From: Azolla caroliniana
Taxonomy: Eukaryota; Polypodiophyta
Length of the DNA: 64,000 bases
Reading direction: 5' to 3'
Assembly: GCA_043228905.1 (NCBI GenBank)
Contig: JBHGNT010000003.1
Coordinates: forward strand, 20,212,001 to 20,276,000
A program made the position numbers and the translations under genes. The notes below the pieces were generated by a model. It was not told the origin of the DNA and made no database searches. It was given only the letters and a program-made list of their open reading frames with translations. Of this stretch, positions 11,134 to 20,199 are shown piece after piece (the first letter of the stretch is position 1; every line of letters starts with the position of its first letter).

Positions 11134-11448
11134 CTATCTTTCATCTTCACGTTGATCCATTGGAGGAGGTTCAAGCTCAAACCTTTTCTTAAATACTTTT
11201 ATCCTCTTTCCAGCTACCACGTTTAGGATTAGTGTCCCATCCAATTCACTAAGCTTATAAGTAAAGTTATCATATACTTTTCTTATTATATAAGGCCCAA
11301 ACCATCTTTTAGTGAACTTGCAAACGGTGCTATGTTGATTATCTAAACTGCTATCATACACGAGCACCCAATCTCCTTCTATTTTCTTAGGTTGAATTCT
11401 ATGAGTTTTATCAAAAAGAATTTTATTCTTCAGTCGAGCCTCCTTCAA
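11134..11448 (-). pseudogene. Gypsy integrase C-terminal domain
   Basis: This is a 104-residue open fragment: KEARLKNKILFDKTHRIQPK, GDWVLVYDSSLDNQ, KRWFGPYIIRKVYDNFTYKL, then a tail ending at a stop. The GDWVLVYD...WFGPYxI pattern is the integrase C-terminal beta-barrel of Ty3/Gypsy elements. It is separated from the integrase core by a stretch (11449-11702) with broken frames that still reads as the linking segment. No chromodomain is visible. Confidence 0.8.
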
Positions 11449-11702
11449 TCGTTGGGCTGCTATTTCTATATCTTCAGGTCAACGCTCTAATTGTTGAATT
11501 CACAAAGCAAGTAATTCTTCTCTGCTCACCTCTTCTTTCCATGGAATATATATCCATGACATAATTGATTCTTCTACCGGCATGATGGGCTTTTGGCCAA
11601 GTATCAATTCAGTTGGCATGTATCATGTTACTGAACTATGAGTTGTTCGATCCGCCCATAGTGCATAAGGTAGCATGCATGGCCAATCTCTTATTTTACC
11701 TT

Positions 11703-12142
11703 TCAGCTTTTCACGATCGCCTTAACTATTGGGTTATGTCCTCTTTCAATCTTTCCATTGGATTTTGGATTATACGCAGTTGTAAGTGATAATTTGACCC
11801 CTATTCGGTTGAAGAATTCTCTAGCTTCATCAGAGTCAAGTTCTCCTCTATCTGCAATTATTTTACCAACACACCCATAACGACATATTACATCTTCTAA
11901 CAAAAATTTACATATAACTCTAGTTGTTTTTTGTCGTAGTGGTCTTCCTTCTACTTGGTTTGTAAGGTCTTCTCTTGCTAGTACTAAATATCCCATTTGA
12001 CCTTCCCCACGTGGCATTGTCACTAGATCGACTATCCATTTATAATGCATTGATGATGAATATGTTGGTTTTAGCTCATATCGATACCAGATAGTTGAAT
12101 ACCTCTGGCAGACCTCACAGGTTTCCACAAATTTCGTTACAT
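11703..12142 (-). pseudogene. Gypsy integrase core, 3' part of the interrupted domain
   Basis: Minus-strand translation begins (KD)VTKFVETCEVCQRY, which is the CxxC half of the HHCC zinc-binding motif. The catalytic core follows: Asp in WIVDLVTMPRG, Asp in IIADRGELDS, and Glu in NPKSNGKIERGHNP. The HxxxH half lies beyond Copia A, near 17500-17560. The target duplication of Copia A (CTTTA, 12143-12147) marks the exact break. The frame is open across the core but the gene is split. Confidence 0.85.
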
Positions 12143-12147
12143 CTTTA
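12143..12147. other. Target-site duplication of Copia A, left copy
   Basis: CTTTA directly precedes the LTR and is repeated directly after it at 17495-17499. A perfect 5-bp duplication is typical of Copia integration. Confidence 0.95.
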
Positions 12148-12429
12148 TGTCGAATACATGTGTATAATGGACGTATTCACACTATCCCGTTTTGGCCATT
12201 TATGTAATTAGCATAAAGGGTAGTTGCCCTAAGTTGGTCACTATATATAGTGACCTTGTAACCTCTTTGTGAGGTTGGTTGTTGTATTCTAGTTTATGCA
12301 ATAGAAAGACTTTTTTGTGCCTCTCTCTCCCTCTCTCTCTGTGCAACGACCTACATTCTGTCATTCACAGGGAATAAACAGGAATCGAGTGCTTCTTGAT
12401 CTTCCGCACAGACGACATTGCTTCCAACA
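12148..12429 (+). repeat. 5' LTR of Copia A
   Basis: 282 bp. It contains a 20-bp perfect palindrome with a central TATA (12236-12255), TTGTAACC immediately after, an inverted repeat AACCTC/GAGGTT (12260-12276), and a CT tract at 12321-12340. The CT tract of this copy holds one CC step where the other LTR is a pure (CT)10. Confidence 0.95.
12236..12255 (+). promoter_or_regulatory. TATA-containing palindrome in the Copia A LTR promoter
   Basis: GGTCACTATATATAGTGACC is its own reverse complement and holds the likely TATA box. The same site occurs in the 3' LTR at 17301-17320. That it acts as the core promoter is inferred from its position about 65 bp upstream of the CT-rich leader. Confidence 0.7.
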
Positions 12430-12431
12430 TC

Positions 12432-12443
12432 TGGTATCAGAGC
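12432..12443 (+). promoter_or_regulatory. Primer-binding site of Copia A
   Basis: TGGTATCAGAGC starts two bases after the 5' LTR and is complementary to the initiator tRNA-Met 3' end. Confidence 0.95.
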
Positions 12444-13005
12444 CTGCACAGTAGTCGGTCCTTCAATCCGCTGTCGGTCGTCGTCTCTGCATTCGGTTTC
12501 CTGCGTCATTCGAAGAAAGAGAGAAGAAGAACGAAAACGAGGTTTGCACCTCATCGCGTTAGATCCCCTTGCTTGGAGTAAGCCAGCAGGTTGTACTCTG
12601 TCCCTTGTGATCGTAACCGCTCGAGGTGAAATCCCCTTGTGCAACTTTGACAACAACCCAAATTCGTGCTTCATCTGGCTGATCGACATTCGGGAGGATC
12701 ACTCGGATCCGTATCTCTCGTCGCTGCAGTCACCCGAAGCCGAATCGGTCCAGATAATCGGTTTCAATAATCGGTATTCGGCACATATATCCGAAGCGAA
12801 CCGGGCTCACTCCGACTCGGCAACATTCGGGAAGACCAGTCGGTTCTGTCCCTCAAGTTACCGGAGTCAATTCGAGCAAGTTCCGAAGCCGAACCGACTC
12901 GGGTTCAAATCCGACTAGAACGATATCGGGTGAGCCAACCGGCTGCACTCCAACAAGATTCGTAGTCAACTCCGAACCGAGCTTCGTCAACCGAAACCGA
13001 ATTTG
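12444..13005 (+). other. Copia A untranslated leader
   Basis: A 562-bp segment between primer site and start codon. It is rich in CG dinucleotides and TCGG/CGAA words, much more so than the surrounding AT-rich DNA. Open frames here (for example 12418-12918) have no recognisable domain. Packaging or dimerisation signals would be expected in such a leader, but none can be named from the sequence. Confidence 0.6.
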
Positions 13006-16000
13006 ATGGCATCAACATCCGGCTCGTCAGAAATGAGTCTACGCAAGTTCGATGGATCGAACTTCAACTTCTGGAAGGAGCAAATGCAGGACTATCTCAT
13101 AGTCAAGGGGCAAATCGATCCCATCGAAAATGAAGACCCTCCAGAAGGATACAAACCAACTGAGTGGCAAAAGCTGGACAGAATCGTCCGCGCCACGATT
13201 CGGATGCACCTATCGGAATCGGTATACTTTACGGTGCAATCGTGTACGACAGCATTCGAACTGTGGAAAACACTGTCGGACACTTACGAAAAGAAGGTCG
13301 CCGCAACGAAGATGTTTCTGATCCGGCGCCTCTACAACTTGCGGATGAAAGAATCCGATTCGGTTCAAGCACACCTCAATGAGTACGAAAGCATAAGCTC
13401 CCAAATCTCGTCACAGGGGACGGCAATCGAGGATGAACTCAGAGCAATGATACTCATGAGCAGCCTTCCCTCATCATGGGAAACTTTCGTCACAACCGTG
13501 TGCAACGCGTCAACCACGGCTGTTAAATACTCCGAAGTCACGAGCGCAATCCTGACTGAAGCAGCTCGGAGAAAGTCTTTTGCCAAAGACTCAACAGACG
13601 ACGCTTATGTAGTACAAGGTTCGACAGACCGATCGAACATACGAGGACGAGATTCCTCACGGCCGCCGAACAATCAGCGAAGACGGAGCCAGTCACGGGA
13701 TAACCGAATCTGCAACTATTGCAAGAAACCCGGACACATCAAAGCCGACTGCCGCGCACTCAAGAACAAGAACAACAAGAAGAGTGGCCGGCATGAGGAG
13801 ATCAATTACGTCAGCTTCTCGGCTGATGTACTACCGGACGACCCGAATATACTATCAATCGAACATCCAGTCGGCTCAGAAGTTCTGCTCACGACTGAAG
13901 AATCGAGCACATGGCTCTTGGATTCGGGTGCGTCATTTCATGTGACTCCTCATCGGTCCCAATTTCGGCAATATACGATCCGTCACTCCGACTCAGTTCG
14001 GGTCGGCAACTCACAACACTGTGACATCATCGGAATCGGCACAGTAGAGCTCAACCTTGCAGGTGGCTCTACACTTGTACTCCACAATGTCCGACATGTA
14101 CCCGAGCTCTCAAGGCCATTGATCTCAGTCGGACAACTAGATGAAGACGGCATTCGTGCCGGCTTTTCTTCGGGAGGGTGGACACTCCACAGGGGGAACC
14201 TCCTGCTTGCTAGAGGACCCAAGATACACTCACTGTATCCGTTACATGTTACGCTCAGAGAGGGTAACCTGTTTTTGGTGGATATTCCTGTGTCATCATT
14301 ATGGCACCGAAGACTGGGACACCTCAGCAAGGCCGGCATCACGCACCTATCTAGAGCCGGATACATCCCCAAACTCTCCTTCTCGGACCATCAATTTTGC
14401 GAGCACTGCCAGTATGGCAAACAAGCAGCCGCATCACACCCGACATCAGCACCAAGAGAAACGAGACCTCTCGACTTAGTCCATTCGGACGTCTGTGGCC
14501 CAATGCCGCATCAGTCTCTAGGCGGTGCATCTTACTTCGTCACTTTTATTGACGATTCGACTCGAAAAGTGTGGGCTTATCCAATTCGCACCAAAGATCG
14601 GGTCTTCTCGATCTTCACCGATTGGCTCGCTATGGTGGAAAATCAAACCGACCGAAAGCTGAAATGCCTTCGGACCGACAATGGGGGAGAGTTCAAATCA
14701 GAAGAATTCGTCAAATTCTGCCGACAACGCGGCATCCGACGTGAATTTACGGCACCACACAGTCCGGAGCAAAACGGGATTGCAGAGCGAATGAATCGGA
14801 CAATCCAAGAACGGATAGTTTCCATGCTCCAACACTCCGGACTGTCGGATGGCTTCTGGGCAGAGGCTCTACTCACGGCAGTACACATAATCAATATGTC
14901 GCCAAGTAGACCTCTAGGACTTCAAATTCCTCAGGAACTATGGATCGGCAGCAAGCCGAATTACGACAAGCTGAGGATCTTCGGATGCGAGGCGTACGCC
15001 CTCATTCCGAAAGATGATCGCCGAAAACTTGCACCTCGGTCCAGGAAATGCATTTTCCTTGGATATGGATCAGACGGCGAAATGGGATACCGACTCTGGG
15101 ACCCCGAACACAGACAAATCGTTCGAAGTTCGGACGTTGTGTTCAACGAGTCGGCTATGAATCCATCAGTCGAAAAACCGATCGAAGTCCGAAGGGTAAC
15201 ATTCTCCGATGTGCCGACCCTTCAAGAAGGCCCCGCTCTCAACACACGGTCAGCTTCACGGGTAGCTGAACCTTATACTACCGACTCGGACAACTCTGAC
15301 TCGGCACAGCCGAATGTTTCGGTTTCGGACCATCCGACCTCGATACCTGATGCGACCAGTCCAATCATACCTCGACGATCCGAGAGACTGTCGCAACCTC
15401 CGGAGAGGTATTCTCCTGGAATTTTCTTCACCGACGCCGGCGAACCGACGTCTTACGAAGAAGCATCGACATCTGTCGATTCGGCCACCTGGCATCTGGC
15501 GATGGAGTCGGAAATGCACTCCATTCGGGCAAACAAGACTTGGGATTTGGTCGAATTACCGAGGAACCGACGTGCTCTTCCTTGCAAGTGGGTCTATCGA
15601 CTAAAAGAGACGTCTGATTCGACCACCCCAAAGTACAAGGCCAGATTGGTTGCGAAGGGCTTCCGACAAGAATATGGCGTCGACTTCGACGAGATTTTTT
15701 CACCAGTGGTGAAAATGACAACCCTTCGTTTTCTGCTCGGCGTCGTGGCAGCCGACAACCTGGAGCTGATTCAGCTAGATGTCAAAACAGCCTTCCTCCA
15801 TGGTGATCTCGAGGAGGAAATTTATATGGAGCAGCCAAAAGGCTTCGTGGCACCTGGCCAAGAACATCTAGTCTGCCGACTCAGGAAGAGTCTATACGGC
15901 CTCAAACAGGCACCGCGACAATGGTACAAGAAGTTCGACGACTTCATCCAATCGATCGGCTTCTCAAAAAGCGATGAGGACCATTGTCTCTTTACCAACA

Positions 16001-17019
16001 CAGCTCAAGATGGATCACCCATCTTCCTCATCATTTACGTGGACGACATGCTAATTTCTGGACGCCACTCGGGCGAACTTGCCGATCTCGTTCGGCAACT
16101 GCGGTTGAAGTTTGCCATGAAGGACCTCGGTCCGGCACGACACATACTCGGCATGAAGATTAGTCGGCATCGCGATCAACGACATCTTTTTTTGTCTCAG
16201 ACCGACTACATCGGACGTGTCTTGGAACGCTTCAACATGCAATCAGCCAAATCTGCTTCAACCCCGCTCCCCATGAATCTTCGGCTCTCTCAGCGAGACT
16301 GCCCGACATCCGGTCCGGAGGGGGAAGATATGAAGTCGGTACCGTATGCACCGGCAGTCGGCTCCCTTATGTACCTGATGGTCGCGACACGGCCTGATAT
16401 TTCTCACGCCGTAGGAGTCGTCAGCAGATTTATGCACAATCCTGGCCGATCGCATTGGAACGCAGTCAAGCATGTGTTCAGATATCTGGCTGGCACAAAA
16501 GATCACGGCATTCTTTTCGGTTCGAACCGAACCTCAGGCGTAGTCGGTTACACCGACTCGGACTTCGCCGGCTGTATAGACAGTCGGAAATCAACAACCG
16601 GATACTGCTTCAAATTCGGCAATGGAGCAATCTCGTGGAAGTCGAAACTTCAGGAATGCACAGCGACCTCAACGACCGAAGCAGAATATGTAGCTGCGTC
16701 CGACGCAGCAAAAGAAGCCTTATGGCTTGGTCGGCTGGCGCACACGTTTCGACAAGTCGACCATGACTCGGCTCCAGTTGTCTACAGCGACAGTCAAGGT
16801 GCTGTTGCCTTGTCGAAAAATCCGGTTCACCACAACGCCTCCAAGCATATCGACGTTCGATATCACTTCGTTCGGGACTGCGTCATCTCAGGGAAAATCG
16901 GTCTAGAGAAAATATCCACAACCGACAATGTCGCAGATGGAATGACCAAGTGTCTTTCGGCAGACCGTTTTCGGTCTCTTCGGCATCAGATGGGCGTAAC
17001 GACAAACCAGTCCGGTTAG
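13006..17019 (+). CDS. Copia A Gag-Pol polyprotein (1337 aa), intact
   Basis: The first ATG is at 13006; the preceding in-frame TTG is not a likely start. The protein starts with a Copia Gag domain (about residues 10-200), then a CCHC zinc knuckle (C236, C239, H244, C249). The aspartic protease has DSGA at 306-309. The GAG-pre-integrase/HHCC motif is H434, H438, C465, C468. The integrase core has D495, D558 and E594, so the last two are spaced D-x35-E. The reverse transcriptase starts near 846, with YVDD at 1011-1014. RNase H starts near 1175 (D1184). There is no internal stop or frameshift, and no separate env-like frame. It should make all the proteins for copy-and-paste transposition through an RNA intermediate. 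Confidence 0.95.
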   Translation: MASTSGSSEMSLRKFDGSNFNFWKEQMQDYLIVKGQIDPIENEDPPEGYKPTEWQKLDRIVRATIRMHLSESVYFTVQSCTTAFELWKTLSDTYEKKVAATKMFLIRRLYNLRMKESDSVQAHLNEYESISSQISSQGTAIEDELRAMILMSSLPSSWETFVTTVCNASTTAVKYSEVTSAILTEAARRKSFAKDSTDDAYVVQGSTDRSNIRGRDSSRPPNNQRRRSQSRDNRICNYCKKPGHIKADCRALKNKNNKKSGRHEEINYVSFSADVLPDDPNILSIEHPVGSEVLLTTEESSTWLLDSGASFHVTPHRSQFRQYTIRHSDSVRVGNSQHCDIIGIGTVELNLAGGSTLVLHNVRHVPELSRPLISVGQLDEDGIRAGFSSGGWTLHRGNLLLARGPKIHSLYPLHVTLREGNLFLVDIPVSSLWHRRLGHLSKAGITHLSRAGYIPKLSFSDHQFCEHCQYGKQAAASHPTSAPRETRPLDLVHSDVCGPMPHQSLGGASYFVTFIDDSTRKVWAYPIRTKDRVFSIFTDWLAMVENQTDRKLKCLRTDNGGEFKSEEFVKFCRQRGIRREFTAPHSPEQNGIAERMNRTIQERIVSMLQHSGLSDGFWAEALLTAVHIINMSPSRPLGLQIPQELWIGSKPNYDKLRIFGCEAYALIPKDDRRKLAPRSRKCIFLGYGSDGEMGYRLWDPEHRQIVRSSDVVFNESAMNPSVEKPIEVRRVTFSDVPTLQEGPALNTRSASRVAEPYTTDSDNSDSAQPNVSVSDHPTSIPDATSPIIPRRSERLSQPPERYSPGIFFTDAGEPTSYEEASTSVDSATWHLAMESEMHSIRANKTWDLVELPRNRRALPCKWVYRLKETSDSTTPKYKARLVAKGFRQEYGVDFDEIFSPVVKMTTLRFLLGVVAADNLELIQLDVKTAFLHGDLEEEIYMEQPKGFVAPGQEHLVCRLRKSLYGLKQAPRQWYKKFDDFIQSIGFSKSDEDHCLFTNTAQDGSPIFLIIYVDDMLISGRHSGELADLVRQLRLKFAMKDLGPARHILGMKISRHRDQRHLFLSQTDYIGRVLERFNMQSAKSASTPLPMNLRLSQRDCPTSGPEGEDMKSVPYAPAVGSLMYLMVATRPDISHAVGVVSRFMHNPGRSHWNAVKHVFRYLAGTKDHGILFGSNRTSGVVGYTDSDFAGCIDSRKSTTGYCFKFGNGAISWKSKLQECTATSTTEAEYVAASDAAKEALWLGRLAHTFRQVDHDSAPVVYSDSQGAVALSKNPVHHNASKHIDVRYHFVRDCVISGKIGLEKISTTDNVADGMTKCLSADRFRSLRHQMGVTTNQSG

Positions 17020-17205
17020 AGCCGGACACAGAGCAGGATGGTTCCCGACAACCGACATCAGTTCCTTAATGATCGGCTTCAACTGTTCCGACCCGACCAG
17101 TTCGGTCTTCTGCCTTCGGACCCTGCCGACTCGAACAAAGCTGATATGTCCGAGAACCTAAGTCTATACCTGTAATCTTAGATAACCCATGTATACGCCC
17201 ATTAC

Positions 17206-17212
17206 GGGGGAG
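17206..17212 (+). promoter_or_regulatory. Polypurine tract of Copia A
   Basis: GGGGGAG abuts the first base of the 3' LTR (17213), the normal position of the plus-strand primer. The 193 bases between the stop codon and the LTR hold no other gene. Confidence 0.85.
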
Positions 17213-17494
17213 TGTCGAATACATGTGTATAATGGACGTATTCACACTATCCCGTTTTGGCCATTTATGTAATTAGCATAAAGGGTAGTTGCCCTAAGTT
17301 GGTCACTATATATAGTGACCTTGTAACCTCTTTGTGAGGTTGGTTGTTGTATTCTAGTTTATGCAATAGAAAGACTTTTTTGTGCCTCTCTCTCTCTCTC
17401 TCTCTGTGCAACGACCTACATTCTGTCATTCACAGGGAATAAACAGGAATCGAGTGCTTCTTGATCTTCCGCACAGACGACATTGCTTCCAACA
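17213..17494 (+). repeat. 3' LTR of Copia A
   Basis: 282 bp, identical to the 5' LTR except for one T/C difference in the CT tract. It is followed by the right target duplication CTTTA at 17495-17499. Confidence 0.95.
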
Positions 17495-17790
17495 CTTTAT
17501 ACATATGTGGCCACCAATACTTTTCTTTCAACTTCATAAATGTTGCCCATATGTCTCTATGTCCTGCCCACAAACTATCATGGAATTCATTAATTAATTT
17601 TCTCTTAATGTCATCCTTACAAATGACTCGAAGAGGATTTTCGGTTGGCCTTTTTGGACACCTCCATAAATGCCCTTCATGTAAAAAAAACTTGAATGCT
17701 CGTCTTCGAAATTCATTTAATTGTTTCTTCGACCATGATGGGTTGGCTTCCTATTGACCTTGAGTCTTTAGAAAATTTCCTATTTCTAAC
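17495..17790 (-). pseudogene. Gypsy integrase zinc-binding domain, 5' part
   Basis: Minus-strand translation reads NEFRRRAFKFFLHEGHLWR, then INEFHDSLWAGHRDIWATF and LKEKYWWPHMYK. The H-x6-H of FHDSLWAGH and YWWPxMYK are typical of Ty3/Gypsy integrase N-termini. The sequence breaks exactly at the Copia A target duplication and continues with the CxxC half at 12142. Splitting by Copia A is therefore certain from both sides. Confidence 0.85.
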
Positions 17791-17909
17791 CATTGACCTT
17801 CATACTCCACATCTTTGAACATTATACTTACATTAAACTCATCATGAGGCTTAATAGATACTTGATGAGCAACTTGACGGCTTGTAGTTGCCCAATTCTT
17901 ATCTTCAGC

Positions 17910-18359
17910 TTACATCACCCTTTCATTTATGAACCTTGCTCTTGACAACATATCTACGAATGGGTTCTCTTTGCCCTTTATATGTCGTAATTCTGGGTTC
18001 ATGGTTCTAATGTATGCAATCCACCGAAGCATTGCAATATCCGGTGTGGTGCAACTTGCTATCATTCCAATGAGTGGCAAACAATCTGTTTCAACCACTA
18101 CATCTACTCCGATCACGTAATCTCTATCTGTTTTTAATGCAGTAAGCAAACCCCACAATTTTCGTTTAACTTGTGCATAGTTTCTTTGTCTTTCATTTAA
18201 TATCTTTGCTCCAAATCTGATAGCGTATCGATGTTGGTCTTCATCTTCTTGGTTGATAACCCAACCGATCCCGATTGGGCTAGTATCAACTATTACTATA
18301 ATTGGTCTTTCACCTTCGTCGTCCACCTTGGCTATGGATTTTCGCATAGGCATAACCAT
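17910..18359 (-). pseudogene. Gypsy RNase H fragment
   Basis: A 149-residue open fragment contains RPIIVIVDTSPIGIGWVI, RYAIRFGAKILNERQRNYAQVKRKLWGLL, VVETDCLPLIGMI and HIKGKENPFVDMLSRARF. This is the RNase H that follows the reverse transcriptase in Ty3/Gypsy polyproteins. The usual reverse transcriptase upstream is missing. The protease frame instead runs to within a few dozen bases of this domain and in another frame, so the junction is an internal deletion. Confidence 0.85.
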
Positions 18360-18381
18360 TGTTGAGGACTTTGGTCTCCAT

Positions 18382-19038
18382 CTATACTGTTGTAATGTAT
18401 GGTTGCCCCAGGATTATTGGATAGGTAGATCCTTCCTGCACAAAGAAATGTTGATCTACCTCTATATCACCAATAATAACCTTTACATTTGGGCATGCAC
18501 CAAATAAATCTTCCATGACTGATGTGGCAGCTTTTACTCGCCAACCATGTTGAGTATCAATTGGCCATCTACCTTTCCTATTAAAATCAGCACTCATTAT
18601 ATTTATTTTAGAACCATGATCAATAAGTGCCATCACGGGGTCTGGAACATTTCCAATCTTCACATGATGCTCAATAGTGGCTCTTGCCCAGCATTTGCGA
18701 GAGTAATGGCTTCTTACATCTATTGAATTTATCATTGAGGTTGATGCATGTTGACAGTCACCAACGATATTTTTTGACTCGTTGCTCACCACTTCATATG
18801 CCACCTTCGGATTTGTCTCTTTAACCTGCTCATTTACTTGCTTCTTTCTTCGCACAATATCAATTATTTCATCATGAAATTCCTTTTTTGCAATACCTAA
18901 CACTTCTCTTAGTGTAAATTCTACTCGACTGTCTAGTATTCTTGTTTCTAAAACTTTCTTTAAATCTGTATCTTTTTCAATATTAGACATTAATTTGAAT
19001 GAAGGACCAAATTTACCTTTTTCGACGTTTGCGTCCAT
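18382..19038 (-). pseudogene. Gypsy retropepsin-like protease region
   Basis: This is a 218-residue fragment. The protease motif reads ALIDHGSKINIMSADF, so the active site is Asp-His-Gly where most retropepsins have Asp-Thr/Ser-Gly. VKVIIGDIEVDQHFFVQE and YPIILGQPYITTV follow as the usual flap and ILG-type segment. The N-terminal 100 residues are a charged Gag-Pol linker. After ITTV the frame meets a TAG and then continues readable for about 20 codons before the reverse transcriptase deletion. I recall D-H-G variants from plant Gypsy-like elements, so it may be a family trait rather than a mutation. Confidence 0.75.
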
Positions 19039-19277
19039 GTCTTTTCTTTTGCTTTCTCTTGTCTCATGCTTTTTTGTTGAGCCAATCTCATCATCCAGCC
19101 TTTTCCTTTTTTTTCTTCCACTATCACCTCATGCTCTTAGTGTTCTTCCATCTTAGCATAAACCGTCATAGCAGCTACTGGAACATCCCATCCAGTGTTT
19201 TTCCTTACAGAATCTCCGGCAACACGAAGGTCTTCCATCTTCATCTTTTGCTTTTGTGCAGTACTTACAACCTTCTC

Positions 19278-20132
19278 CTAGAATGGTGATTGGGATGGCA
19301 TGTCATCGAGGCGCATTCCTGCCGTTGCCGAGTAGTACATTGCGGAAGCTTTCTTTGCTTCAGCTTCTTCAAATTTAACCTTAACACCACCATCACCAAA
19401 GTTCTTTGTAAGCGGACTTCTAGCTTCAGTTAAATAAATGTTACTATTTTTCCAATACACCAAGTCTCGATTTTCCATGTCTTTATATTTCGCACAATCA
19501 CGTAATCAATGTTCGAGACTATCACACCACATGCATCGAGGTCGAAATGGTTCCCTTGACCTCGAAGTCTGACCATTCTCAAGCTTTGCCACTTTAATTA
19601 TTAGACTATTCATACTTTGAAATAAATCATCAAGCAAAGACTCACTCTTAGTTTCGATCATTTCTCGTGGTTGATGGACCATTTCGTGTGATGGTTCTCG
19701 ACTAAGTCTTTGAACATCGATGTTTTGCTCAAGCCAATTTGTGATTCCCACATGTGGTATTTGTAGCATTGCACCATTCCTTTGCATTCTTTTCATAAAT
19801 TTATTACAAGCATTTGTTACCTCATTCCAATCTGTAGTTATGCCATCCTCAGTATTTGGTACTTCAAGCATGAATTCCAATTCTTTTCTATATCTCTTGT
19901 CAACTGCCTGCAAAAATAAAGCAACCTTTTGCCAAGACAATGAATTTCTTTCTTCTGCCTTTAAGTATCCATACATCCTATCAAACTCTTTTTTTGTGTC
20001 AGCCACAGATAACCCTTTATCTTCTTTTAGGATCCATTCATGAAATGAACACATAGTAACTCGAGAGAAATCCTCACGAGCATATTCAGACACAAGTGCT
20101 TCTTTGAATACATTCCAATCCAAACTTGCCAT
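19278..20132 (-). pseudogene. Gypsy gag region
   Basis: The main fragment (20132 to 19506, 208 aa) starts MASLDWNVFKEALVSEYARED and contains WILKEDKGLSVADTKKEFDRMYGYL and ALFLQAVDKRYRKELEFML, a retrotransposon Gag fold. It ends with a partial CCHC-type knuckle (CMWCDSLEH) followed by a stop. A further fragment (19478 to 19278) reads on as the gag-protease linker. The remaining 19039-19277 has no long frame. The gene is broken. Confidence 0.7.
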
Positions 20133-20177
20133 GTTGATGTTGATCTTTACTTTAGATGTCTCTTCTACTTCCCCGTT

Positions 20178-20195
20178 TCACGTCGGGTTCACCCA
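20178..20195 (-). promoter_or_regulatory. Candidate primer-binding site of the Gypsy element
   Basis: On the coding strand TGGGTGAACCCGACGTGA begins four bases after the 5' LTR end. It starts with TGG, as expected for pairing to a tRNA CCA end. I could not assign the tRNA with confidence. Confidence 0.5.
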
Positions 20196-20199
20196 ATTG

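Larger units (their letters stand above)
12148..17494 (+). mobile_element. Complete Ty1/Copia retrotransposon 'Copia A' (5347 bp)
   Basis: The element has 282-bp LTRs at both ends (TGTCGA...CCAACA), an initiator tRNA-Met primer site, one uninterrupted Gag-Pol frame, a GGGGGAG purine tract and perfect CTTTA target duplications. The LTRs differ at a single base inside the CT tract (12330 against 17395). It lies in the antisense direction inside the Gypsy integrase. All expected domains are present in the order gag, protease, integrase, reverse transcriptase, RNase H. It therefore looks autonomous and recently inserted. Activity is inferred and not shown. Confidence 0.95.

Noticed and set aside
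12418-12918. A 166-codon frame in the Copia A leader
   Set aside because: It overlaps the primer-binding site and leader, has no domain, and shows composition-driven openness in CG-rich DNA.
13003-13005. TTG as the start of the Copia A polyprotein
   Set aside because: An ATG follows immediately at 13006 and fits the usual MA-S/T-rich Gag start.
13983-16766. Several 60-130 codon frames on both strands within Copia A
   Set aside because: They overlap the intact Gag-Pol frame and have no independent support.
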